Shown here piece after piece: positions 24,212 through 34,328 of a stretch of DNA of 64,000 nucleotides (positions within the stretch are counted from its first letter, which is position 1; each line of letters opens with the position of its first letter). The stretch comes from Portulaca oleracea (lineage: Eukaryota > Streptophyta > Magnoliopsida > Caryophyllales > Portulacaceae). Both the position numbers and the translations under genes were made by a program. The stretch is from the NCBI GenBank assembly GCA_029582165.1, contig CM055873.1, positions 45,687,295 to 45,751,294 on the forward strand. Direction: 5' to 3'. A model generated the notes under the pieces. It had not been told where the DNA came from, searched no databases, and saw only the letters and a program-made list of their open reading frames with translations.

Positions 24212-24589
24212 TCAGTACCGAGACAACGACGATTCAACCTGCGACGCACTGGTGGATCTCCCGTACTTCTTCGACGCGATTCCGGTGTTGTCCCTGGCGA
24301 GCTCCGCCGACCTCCGCCGCAGCATGAGCCTCATTCCGTCGGCGACTCTGGACGCCGGACTTGTCTTGTAGTTCCGGCAGAAGGACATGTGAGCTCGGAC
24401 GGCGTCTTCCACGGCGGAGGAGGAGTGCATCATCATCTGGCTCCGGCTGACCTCGTCCCGCACGGCCTCCGAGCAGAGGCCGCACAGCCACTTTCCGTCG
24501 AAGTTGGACTTGACGGCGGCGATGTACTCCGTCGTGCACTCCTCCTTGAGGCCGCAGCACTCGCACTTCACCAGCTGCTCTTCCTCCAT
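24212..24589 (-). CDS. DUF1677 family protein, 125 aa, single exon
   Basis: This intronless reading frame carries the plant-specific DUF1677 signature. Cysteines sit at 9, 11, 12 and 18, then C36-x2-C39 after GKWLCGLC, followed by an acidic and basic helix (EAVRDEVSRSQ). A conserved block HMSFCRNYKTSPA and a basic segment MRLMLRRRS come later. The paired cysteines suggest a small zinc-binding fold; the function is unknown for the family. The frame stays open upstream to an ATG at 24799, which would add 70 residues rich in Pro and Ser. I prefer the ATG at 24589 because a TATA box and a pyrimidine-rich patch lie inside that upstream part, so the longer start would precede transcription initiation. 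The gene is GC-rich against very AT-rich flanks. Frame-shadow ORFs on both strands here are not genes. Confidence 0.85.
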   Translation of the reverse strand: MEEEQLVKCECCGLKEECTTEYIAAVKSNFDGKWLCGLCSEAVRDEVSRSQMMMHSSSAVEDAVRAHMSFCRNYKTSPASRVADGMRLMLRRRSAELARDNTGIASKKYGRSTSASQVESSLSRY

Positions 24590-24746
24590 TGACGAAGAAA
24601 TTGAAGAAGAAATTGATGAGTATGTAAGGGAATGTGATGTTTGTGGGTTTTGATGAGGGAGGTTTGAGGTTAGTTGGGGTGGAGAAGAAAAGAGGGAAGA
24701 ATTGAAATTGGGAATGAATGGAAATGGAGGAGAGAGAGTGGGTGGG

Positions 24747-24754
24747 TATATATA
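24747..24754 (-). promoter_or_regulatory. TATA box of the DUF1677 gene
   Basis: On the minus strand the sequence reads CTATATATACCC, followed 6-20 bp downstream by a CT-rich patch (24728-24740), the usual arrangement of plant core promoters. It lies 158 bp upstream of the preferred ATG at 24589, leaving a leader of roughly 130 nt. Its position argues against the in-frame upstream ATG at 24799. Confidence 0.55.
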
Positions 24755-24799
24755 GGGGGTTGAGGGAGAGGGGTATATGTCAGCCATAATTTGCTGCAT

Positions 24800-25177
24800 G
24801 TTCTAAGGGGACAAGGCTAGTGGGGAGATTAGACAAATAGGGTCATTCTTCTTTGGAATGGGGTCCCCTTATTGTGTAAATTAAACCTCATTTTGATTTT
24901 CATTTTCATTTTGATTTTTTTACCACCCATGGTACTTATCTCATTGATTATTCTACTTCAACTGTTTTGATTGATTAATTTTAATTAATGACAATAGGAT
25001 TTTGTGTAGTAATGAGGAACAATTTAAGTTTGATTTGATTAATTGATTTGATGTGTTAGCTTGATTGAATTGAATTTGGGAGCTATCTTATTCTTATTGT
25101 CCATTGTAATTTTTGGAAGATTGTTTTTTTTTCAATTTTTGGAAGATTGTTAATGTTAGAGTTTGTAGTTATTAACA
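24800..25177. other. Upstream flank of the DUF1677 gene
   Basis: AT-rich; apart from the TATA box inside the previous stretch, I see no defined site. Confidence 0.35.
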
Positions 25178-25186
25178 AGTGACTTA

Positions 25187-25551
25187 GGGAAATTGGATTT
25201 AAATAATCTGAACTTTGGGTCATAGTAGATTAAATAATCTGAACTTTAGATTTGATTCTAAATAATTTGAACTTTAACCTCTTGGATTCTAGTAGCACGC
25301 CATCGAGTTAAGTTGAACTTAACTCGACAGTTGGATGACGTGGCGGCGGAGGTACATGCTTGGGCTTTTTAGCTGTGCTATGTCAGCTTACTATTGTCAT
25401 CCCACCGTCGAGTTAAGTTCAATGTAACTCGGTGACGCGTGCTACTAGAATCCAAGGGATCCAAAGTCCAGATTATTTAGAACCAAAACTAAAGTCCAGA
25501 TTATTTAGTTTATTATGGCCCAAAGTTAAGATTATTTAAATCCAATTTCCC
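25187..25551. mobile_element. Mutator-like MITE, 365 bp, long inverted arms
   Basis: The ends are GGGAAATTGGATTTAAATAA and its complement, and the arms pair for about 130-150 bp (TTGGATTCTAGTAGCACGC on both sides). The 9-bp flanks AGTGACTTA (25178-25186) and AGTAATTTA (25552-25560) agree at 7 of 9 bases, fitting an aged Mutator-type duplication. Confidence 0.75.
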
Positions 25552-25560
25552 AGTAATTTA

Positions 25561-26655
25561 TCGTTACTTTTCAAAATTTGGAGATTAGTTAATGTTAGAT
25601 TGGCAAATTTAAGGTTTTTAAAGAAAAATCTTGGAGTATTTCAAGCAATTATTTTAATTAGGGAGTTTTTGGTAGAACTTCAGAGAAAAATTTCCTTGAG
25701 AATAAACGGGTTTAAGGGAAATCTTTTCTAAAAAAATATAGGAAATGGTGGACTATTATAGCATAATGAAGTTCTTCGAAATAATGCGAAAATTGATCTA
25801 TTCAAATTTTAGAATATAACAAACTTTTGTGGATTGGGTTCATTAATTGTTACGGTGCTAGTTTGCTATCTTTTTTCTCAATTATTATTATTATTATTTA
25901 GGGTGTGTTCGGTAGAAGTATTTGGGGCAATGCTTAACATTTTGACAAAGTCGAAATTATAAGTGCATAAATGTTAGCGTTCAGTAAGGTGATTAACGTT
26001 TTGAATAACATTTAACGTTTGAAGTAGTGTATTTTGAAACAATAATAAAGTTAATATTTATTGTTTGGAGTATCATTTCATATTTTTTAGTCAAAAAATC
26101 CCCATAAAAAATTTATCTTTGTAAATTATCCAATATCTTTTTATGTCAAGTCACAATAATATGCTAACTCAACTGTCAAATTCACCAAACTCAATTCTCA
26201 TTTGAACATTTATTATTATCCATCACTTAAATTGTTATTTGCTGTCTAAACCATTATCCACCACATAAACTAATGTGCTTTATCTAAGAATGTTAATTTT
26301 GTCAAACTTTCAAACAAAGTTGAGTTTAAGAATTACAACATGTCTTCACCAATCCAAGGATTGCAATGCCACATTAATATGGATTATTAACATGTTAACA
26401 TTTTCAATCCAATCAATCCTTACAATGTGGCAATATCAAATTATCAATAGTCTAAATTGTGGTCCACTATTTTATGTTTGTAAGGGCGAATTCTCGGCCA
26501 ATTTTTTTTTTTTTCTTCAGAGGGAACTCTAGGCTAAAACTTTAATACTATAACAACCTACCCCTTGATTTCCTAACCGCAAAGTTCATAATTCATAAAT
26601 TTCCTTCCAATTTTCGCAGTATTTGCACTTCTCTCATGCTTGCACACGTGTACTA
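25561..26655. other. AT-rich tract with a possible MITE end
   Basis: TTTAGGGTGTGTTCGGTAGA at 25899 resembles a Tourist-type end, but I find no partner end. No gene is seen. Confidence 0.35.
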
Positions 26656-26659
26656 TTTT

Positions 26660-27740
26660 TTCCCTTTTTTTTTTGTAAAGATAAATAAGAATAATCAAAT
26701 ATCAGATATAAATTCTCTAGAACAAGTATAAGATTTGTTTGAACTCTCTATTCTCAATTTGATTCCATCTTTCAACATCTGACACTTGATGTCCTTTTTT
26801 GGATGGTCAGTGCGCTGCATCATTTGCTTCTCGAAAAAAATGCATGGAAGATTGAGCTCCATGAGAAATTTAAAAGAAGACTCCCTATTCACTCGCTAGC
26901 CGTCGTATTTTCCCGGAAATAGCGAAATTGACACGGATTGCTTGGATTATCACTAAATTGTCTCCTTCAACAAGGATATATGCATATATGTCCTTTTTTT
27001 GCTTTGATGAGACCATCACGGAGTGCTCTCGCTTCTGCCTCCAAGATTGGAGCGTCCCCATAATTTCCCGTTCCCCCACTTATCACCACTCCTCTCCAAT
27101 CACTGATCAAAAAGTCTCCCTCCGCTGAGTTGTGTGTACGGAACCATCAAAGTTTAGTTTTACGCATGCAATCCCTTGGAGGCCGGTGTCTGTCATCTTA
27201 CAATTTTGTTTGAAGGCACCCCCTGTTGTGAAGTGTACCTAGCCTCCTTATTGCTCATCTCTATATAATTCCCAACATTCCATTCAGCTGCGTCTCTTTT
27301 TGCATGAATGAGATTACCAAGAAAATTATGTACAATGTTTATAAAGATTATATCATTTCTGCACTTTCAAAGAATCCAAAGAATAAACACTCCCCGATTC
27401 ACATACTTTTTATACCCGAATTCATCCACGTAGTAACTAGATACTCAATGGTAGGAACCGCATGGCCTGGCAGATCAAATGTCGCTTTGCCAAGTCTCAC
27501 ACACGTTTTGCCGAGGGGCATTCCTAGAAAATGTAATCTTAGTTTTGATGCATATCTTCCTGACATGTTGGACAAAGTAGGTCCAAATTTATGCCTCTAT
27601 GAAAAAAATTTCCCCTAGTAGGAAGTGCATTAATTAGGTTTTGTCAAAGAAAGATTTTAACTTTTGGTAGAACGTCCAAATTCTAGATCCACTTGAACTC
27701 CTATTTCTGAGATCTGTAATCTTCTTATCCCGTAACTTTC
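26660..27740 (-). pseudogene. L1-type LINE 3' fragment (zf-RVT and RNase H-like)
   Basis: On the minus strand, near 27600, ALPTRGN with LLCPTCQED matches the zinc-binding reverse-transcriptase C-terminal domain. Near 27050 ILEAEARALRDGL and near 26980 VEGDNLVIIQAI match the plant LINE RNase H-like domain. These lie in different frames with many stops. An A-rich tail follows near 26660-26680 (seen as T runs on the plus strand). It is a 5'-truncated, decayed LINE; a gene fragment of the same domain type is less likely because of the tail. Confidence 0.65.
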
Positions 27741-28890
27741 TCTATTAAACATATTTGTTTTTCAAGAGTTGAATGTCTTATTCTCTTAAGCACATTATAA
27801 TTGACTTTTCGTCCTAATGTCAAGGTACTTTTATTAGTAATTTGGTGGAGGTTGAGTTAGAAGGTCATCGGCCCTCAAATATAGGGCAATCCCAATACTT
27901 GTCAACAGATTACGTACACTGAATATTGAACATTACCACCACTGTATACTTGCCTTTGTGCAGAAAAAAAGCATTGTTAGAATGTAATAACATATTTGTA
28001 CATGGTACTTGATCAATTGCCCTAATAAATGTTGAACCATAATTACATTAACATCTCATAAATATATAGATACAACCCTATTTATTCGATTCAATATGTA
28101 TTTGTACTAGTCAAAATTAAGATTTGAGCAATCATATTGTCAAATTTGACCACCATTTATCATTTATGTCTTATTTGATTACACGACTAGCTACAGTTAG
28201 AAAAATGTATTATACAGTCAACCCTGTGCTGACATATGACATGCAATGTACTATGAATTTGTGCACAACTAGTTCATAAGTTAACCTACAAAAATAACAA
28301 AGTTCAATTCTTGCTTGAAATTTTAAGCACAATTTAAATTTAACATATTATTATATATCATAACTTGATTTCGGTCGCAAAATGACACACAACTTGATTC
28401 ATATAATTAAAATTGAATATATATATATATATATATGCACACTCTTTGTCAACCCATTTCCAGATTTGCAATAATAGAGAAAAACAACTTTACATAATGG
28501 AGCAACATATCTAGTCCTCATAATTTGACCAAAATCTTGTCATTTCCATGGGGAGGTAAAGTCATGTGCTAACGTGAGCAAGGGGCCTATGTTGCACACT
28601 TACAAACACCACCACTAGCCCACTATTAGCAGTAAAAATTTATATTTAATAAATAACATAACAAAATAATCTTTAGACGTTAATATATATTCTATTGTTT
28701 AGAGTATGTTTGACAATAATGTATTTTATAATTCTTTTGGCTAATATCATCTACCATGTTAGACTTTTACCGAGTCAATAAAAATTTAAATTATTAGCAT
28801 TTTTTTTGCTAATTCATCCCCTCAACATATCACTATATTGGACCTCCATCAAATTGGCTATCACAAAATCATTTCAGAGTCATAGATTGT
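27741..28890. other. AT-rich intergenic tract
   Basis: There is a short (TA)n at 28418-28436. Nothing else is recognised. Confidence 0.4.
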
Positions 28891-28894
28891 TAGA

Positions 28895-29095
28895 CTATAA
28901 AACTATTCCTGGGGTTTCAACCATCAGTTTAAACTTTTCGTTGAGATGGATCCACATAATATCAAAGCCAGACCTGAGCAAAAAGTCTCATGTTCGAATC
29001 TTAACAACCCCCATATTCATTTGCGCAAGGTGAAGGGGAATTTTGCAACATTTACGCTTCAAGCCCAAAGGGCATTCACGTGAGGAGACATTTAG
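28895..29095 (+). repeat. Possible SINE or LTR leader relic
   Basis: The words AATATCAAAGCCAGACC and CATGTTCGAATCTTAAC resemble a worn TGGTATCAGAGC site followed by a B-box-like GTTCGAATC. The ends are not defined. Confidence 0.25.
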
Positions 29096-29099
29096 TTGA

Positions 29100-29867
29100 G
29101 ATAATTCCACACAAAAAATAGAAAATATTAACGTCCCAAAACACTATACAGTACATTCATATTTAACAACCCAAAATATATAATATTAGCCTCCAAAACA
29201 TCTAGTAGTATAAATAAACATAGATTACCACATTTTCATGGCCGCTGTCTGTAAATTGTTACTTGGATTATATGCCGTAGCCCATCCTGTAGAGTTGTAG
29301 GAGGAAGAAGCCAATATAATTAATTTGTCCGCTTCTATTTTTTAATATACAATATATTTATTTCAATTTATTTTATTTTATTTTTTTAATTATATAAATA
29401 AATTTATATATATATATTGACAGTTACTTTCGGTTGGTTGGGCTTAGTTGAAATTTAATTACCTTTGGGATTGGGGGGGGGGGTGTGTCTGGAGTTTCTT
29501 AATCTTGACCGACTAATATTGACTAGAAGAATGAGGTGGATGTAACCAATAAATTTAGAATCATCAGCTATTCCATTGTATTACCCTTACCACCTTTTAG
29601 GGTCACTCACTTCCACTGTCTTATCTGCATTGACTGCATATAATGCAATTCTTGACCCCCCCTACCCCTTTTTTAATAATAATAAAAATTTATAAATTAC
29701 GGGTGATTGTTTGCTTACGTAACGTTATTTTAAATCAACACAGTTACCTTCTTTTCGGGGCTTCCATGCAAACCAAACCTAATAGGATATATATATATAT
29801 ATATTTCAACTCTAGCTTTTTCATTTAGGATAAAAATTTTGTCATTGAGATCTTGTTTTTTTGTGCA
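29100..29867. other. AT-rich intergenic tract
   Basis: There is a G run at 29469-29478 and a short (TA)n at 29790-29804. No gene is seen. Confidence 0.4.
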
Positions 29868-30378
29868 GTAAATTGGATGAGGTAAATGGTATGGTATGAC
29901 AATGTTGTAAAAAGTGTGGTATGATATGGTAAAAATAAGATATAGGCCGTGTTCTTTTCGGTTAATGGCTGCATGTACCTCTGCATGATTTCACAACCCA
30001 CCACATTTTGCCGCAAATCATTACTTTTCTCTCTCCTCACTTTTCTCCTCTACTTTTTTACATTCTCTCCTCACTTACCCCACATACCAATAACCTACCA
30101 CAATTCCACCACACCCCACCACAATTCCACCACACCTCACCACACCATTTCGCAAAATACCGCATAAAAGAACACGGCCATAGTAAAAGTTGTAATAAGA
30201 ATGATTGATGTGATAGGGAGAATGTGAAAAGTAGAGGAGAAAAGTGAAGAGAAAGAAAAGTGAGAATAGAGAAAGTTATGATTGTTGTAATAAAGTGTGA
30301 AATTGTATGGTATGATATGGAAAGATTGTGGTAAGTGTGGAAAAATATGACATATGCGGTGTGGAACAACAGAAAACA
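29868..30378. mobile_element. Older MITE interrupted by a younger one
   Basis: The GTATGGTATGA-rich left part (29888-29940) and the right part (30183-30370, with GAGAATGTGAAAAGTAGAGG and GGTATGATATGG) belong to one GTGTGGT-type element. It is split by the 235-bp copy at 29945-30179. The outer ends are worn. Confidence 0.5.
29945..30179. mobile_element. Harbinger-like MITE, 235 bp (family B, copy 2), nested
   Basis: The ends are GGCCGTGTTCTTTTCGG and AAAAGAACACGGCC with ATA on both sides (29942-29944 and 30180-30182). It has the same length as the copy at 15547 but opposite interior orientation (CACCACACC-rich strand on plus). Confidence 0.85.
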
Positions 30379-31163
30379 ACTAGGCCTGAGTACCTTAGTT
30401 ATTTAATAACTTTTGGAAAAGTTATATAAATAATCTAAATTTTTCGTTGATATAAAAGTGTAACTTCAGCCATACTTAGGAGTGTTTTCAATAGACCTTC
30501 ATTAAATTTTTAGGGCAACCTTGACTCATTAGAAATTTAAAAATTTATTTGATAAATACACAATTTATATATCTAAAACCATATTTAATGTCTATTTTTA
30601 AGGAATAAAAGCCTTAAAATTAAACAAGTAAAATATATCTATACTACTTGCATCCTTTTTTTTTTGCGTAAAGTAAAATTTCAAGGGATGAATTTGACAA
30701 CAAACTTCCACACTTATATTTTATGGCTAATAAAAATTCGACTTTTTTTTATTTTTTATAGGGAGCCCACTCTCTAACTACCACATGCCTAATAAAGTCG
30801 ATTAGGAAGTAATCAAATATCAGTCACAATACTATAAGATTAATAAATAAATATGGTTTCTTAAGAAAGAAAATGAGTATAGCCCCAAATATAATAGTTA
30901 ACTAGCATACACACTCATCCCTATTAGTATGCATCATCATTAGAGAGGGCCTTAAGAGCCTAGGAGATTTATTAATTAAACTTAGGCTACAAGTAGGAGT
31001 TTAATGGGATCTTAATTATATAGTTGTTCCAATAAATAAATACCTAAGAAGCTCTATTCATGCATTGGTTTATCTTTGTTAAAGGGGTAGCGGTTGTACT
31101 AGGGGCCAAACTAAGGGGGATTAGGGTGGGCTATGGTCACTGTTATGAGTCCAACATACCCTC
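30379..31163. other. AT-rich intergenic tract
   Basis: Nothing recognised. Confidence 0.4.
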
Positions 31164-31166
31164 TTA

Positions 31167-31370
31167 GGGAGTGTTTGGTAGGACCCTCGGGGAATTGAGA
31201 AAAATTTCTCTTAGCCCCCCCTAAGGAAATTTTTCCTAGGAAAATGGAGAAAATGGTGGGCTCATCATGAAAACTTTCCCGAAATCAACCCGCATCCAAA
31301 TATGGAGAAAATAAATCAACCCGGAAAAATTGACCATTTCCTCGGGGTTATTGACCAACCAAATGCACCC
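31167..31370. mobile_element. Tourist-like MITE, 204 bp, TTA duplication
   Basis: The ends GGGAGTGTTTGGTAGG and CCAACCAAATGCACCC are inverted, flanked by TTA on each side (31164-31166 and 31371-31373), the preferred Harbinger/Tourist target. The interior pairs GGAAAATGG(A/T) words. Confidence 0.85.
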
Positions 31371-31484
31371 TTACATTTTTTCCCCCTACATTATGTGAGA
31401 ACTTGTTTTAGGTATGATATAAGGTTTGTTGATGATTGTAAGGGAGAATTTTATATTGCGTCCTGGTAAAGGGTCACTGTAGTG

Positions 31485-31739
31485 TAGCGCTGGCAAAATT
31501 TCATCCGACCCGGAAAAAACTGGGTTTGGACATAGATTTTTCGTCCGAATTTTTATATTGACCGAATATTCGGACATAAAATTTCTCTTTTTTCTATTGT
31601 CCGAATCCGATTTTTCTTCGTCCGAATTGACCGACCCGAAATAAAACCGGGTCCGGACATGAAATTCTCATCCGATTTTTGACATTGTCCGAATTTGTCC
31701 GATCCGAATTTACCCGAACCCGAAACTTTGCCAGCGCTA
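31485..31739. mobile_element. hAT-like MITE, 255 bp
   Basis: The ends are TAGCGCTGGCAAAATTTC and GAAACTTTGCCAGCGCTA. The flanks CTGTAGTG (31477-31484) and CTGTATTG (31740-31747) match at 7 of 8 bases. The interior is rich in GTCCGAAT and CCCGAA words shared with 12217 and 49238. Confidence 0.85.
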
Positions 31740-31747
31740 CTGTATTG

Positions 31748-32440
31748 AAACGATTTCGGTTCGATTATAATGCACATTGCGAGAATCATTCGCTTTTCGA
31801 GGTTAACATAATTACGTACTTTTGAATTGAACTCGTGCACTTGAGCCCAAGAGTTTGGAGTAAGCAATAATCTCATGCCCAAAATGGATTAGAAAAGAGA
31901 AGAGGAGGAAGCAAAAGTGCTTGTTTTCTCAAGGTGGTTAGCAAACCAATTTTAGGAAAAAAAAAAATAGGGGCATTACACAATTATCTTAAACATTACC
32001 GTTATATAATGGTTACAGATGATTATCCATCGTTATAGTGGACTTTCAATGATAAGAAATATAGCCATTATAGTGGATATTTAATGATAAAGACATATGC
32101 CGCTATTTCTGACAATCTCTAAGTAAATGTTTGAACTAACGCCGTACAAAATAAGAATAGGGTTTCTTCTAGAAGACGACTAAATTAATCTTCATATTCA
32201 TATAGGTGATTCCATCAAATCTATCTCAATATAGATCACCAAAAAGAATGGTTATGAAGTTACGTACTAAGATCATAACAATGTTCAAACTCACATCATC
32301 ACAAAGTGGTGAATATATCAAGTGTGGCTTAATAGTACATCACTGTGGGTATAGATTCATTAACAGCTAAGTTCAACCTTCTAAGCACGACCACCCGCCA
32401 TAGGGATAAAAAAAAAAATGTAGTGTGTCTCGAAGTTTGG
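31748..32440. other. Intergenic tract, nothing recognised
   Basis: No coding frame or repeat ends are seen. Confidence 0.4.
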
Positions 32441-32449
32441 TATGACCTT

Positions 32450-32803
32450 GTTTGACCACAAAAGATTATCCATTAATCCATCATACCACTTCAAGTTATG
32501 GGCATCAATCTTATCCTCCTCAACACATCTAGAATAACTTAATTGCATCATCAATCAGTTAGAAAAAAGATCCACCGTATTCTTCTCAAACATGTTGTGG
32601 AAGATGACACCATGTTTTAGCAATTGTCTCACTTCATGTCTAATGAGAATGTGTCTCTTTTTATGTTATAAACATTGTTCTGAGCCGCTCCAATATATGC
32701 ATGTGAGTCACAATTCAAGGAAATGGGTGTTGATTGCCTTCTCCATAATAGCATATTCACTAACAAACCTTTTAGTCATTATGCTTCCAAGCGTGCTAAT
32801 TCA
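32450..32803 (-). pseudogene. Possible older retroelement relic hosting the copia insertion
   Basis: On the minus strand, RHEVRQLLKHGVIFHNM near 32600-32650 resembles the end of a copia RNase H region, with stops around it. The match is short, so this is a weak call. Confidence 0.25.
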
Positions 32804-32808
32804 GGATC

Positions 32809-33380
32809 TGTTAGGAAAGTGTCCTAAAATCACCAAATCTCTTGATCTCACAATTATTTGTTTCCTAATTGTATTAGGATATTATTTAGGTTTCCTTATT
32901 GTGTTGGGTTTCCTAATTGTATTAGATTCTAAATCTATTTGGAGTGGGAGTCAAGTTAGGTTATAAGGAGTTCTCCCTATAAATAGGGTGCATGTTTCTC
33001 CACCAAAAACACATCGGTAAACACAGAGAGCTAGAGAGAGAAAATATTGAGAGAGAAAGGGGTCTCACCAATATTTTCCCCAGTGTATCCTGAGAGATTG
33101 TGAGTTGAGTGTTGAGAGATTGTTATTGTAATCTCCTTTGTGGATCGCATCACACCCTGTGATAGTGATCAGGTTGTACTCCTCCTTTCTCATAGTGGAT
33201 TATTTTCTGGCTGTCGCCGTCCGTGGGTTTTTCTCCGAGTTCTTCGGTTTCCCACGTAATTCTGGTGTTTGATTTTATCGCTTATTTTTCGTTCCTAAAT
33301 TTTGTCGTAATATCCGTCATCTCGTTTTCGATTCTATTATTCGCTTCCGCTGTTACCTTGCTACTCACTTTTCTCTAACA
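32809..33380 (+). repeat. Left LTR of the copia element
   Basis: TGTTAG...CTAACA, 572 bp. It contains a CTATAAATAGG TATA-type box at about 32979-32989, which would start transcription near 33010. Confidence 0.95.
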
Positions 33381-33382
33381 AG

Positions 33383-33394
33383 TGGTATCAGAGC
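33383..33394 (+). promoter_or_regulatory. Primer binding site (initiator Met tRNA)
   Basis: TGGTATCAGAGC two bases after the left LTR, complementary to the 3' end of plant initiator methionine tRNA. Confidence 0.9.
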
Positions 33395-33403
33395 AAGGTG
33401 GAG

Positions 33404-34328
33404 ATGGCTTCAATCATGAAGTGTGATATTCCAAAATTTGATGGAACGAGGAGTTTTACTATGTGGAGACTGCAGATGAAGGCGGTCCTGATTCAGCACG
33501 GGTTATGGGATGTGATTGAGTATCCCAACACGAAGACGCGATGCGACAATGGCGATGATGAATTCCAAAACTCGAGAAGGATATCAAGAATCGACTCAAG
33601 GAGTGGAAGAAGCTTGAAGATAAGACTCTGGCGAGGATTCATATGCTTGGCGAGCACATTCGAGAGAGGTGATGCATATCGAGAAACCTCGGGTGCTCTG
33701 GACCAAATGGAAGAGCTGTACATGTCGAAGAGTCGCAAACAAGTACCGAATGAAGGAGAAATTCTACAGTTGAAGATGCCCCAAGGTACTTCTATTCAGC
33801 ACATCTTAGTGAATTTGATTCTATTATTCGAATTGGAATCAATGGATATAAAACACATTGATGAGGATAAGGCTTTTCATTTAATTGTCCCTACCGCTTC
33901 ATAAACAATTTAAGGAAATCATGTTGTATGGGAATCGTGGTGACCTTAACCTTAGTGAAGTAAAGGCTAGTTTACTGTCTAAGGAGAAACTTGATACCGA
34001 TGGTGATGACCAGGGTGGTGATGCTATGGTTGTAAGGGGTAGAAATATTGAACGTAAGGGAAACGGGTCTAGAGGGAGGTCTAAACACCGTTCAAAGTCT
34101 AGGAATCCTCACAAGAATAAGAAGTGTAACTATTGTAGTAAGATGGGGCATATAGAGAGAGACTGTTGGGCAAAACAGAGAGACCAGAAGCAGGAGGGTA
34201 AGGATAATCACACCAAACCTGGTACCTCAAACTGCGTAGAGTCCGAGTCAGATGGTGATGGGTTTGTAGTTACGGATGATGCCTTGGCTACCACATCGAG
34301 TAGGATAGCTAGAGATGAGTGGGTTCTT
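33404..34328 (+). pseudogene. Copia gag, frameshifted
   Basis: An ATG at 33404 starts a gag-like frame with the motif KFDGTRSFTMWRLQMK. It shifts frame around 33550-33590 and again near 33900. A CCHC zinc knuckle (C-x2-C-x4-H-x4-C) lies at 34125-34166 after a Lys/Arg-rich stretch. The knuckle is intact, but no single frame spans the gene. Confidence 0.85.

Noticed and set aside
24234..24592. Open frames of 110 codons (minus, second frame) and 67 codons (plus) over the DUF1677 gene
   Set aside because: They arise from the high GC content of the real frame; they carry no domain and their Arg/Gly/Ala-rich composition is typical of shadows.
32592..32966. 124-codon plus-strand frame with hydrophobic segments
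   Set aside because: It crosses the left border of the copia LTR at 32809, so it is chimeric and recent; the hydrophobicity comes from T-rich DNA.
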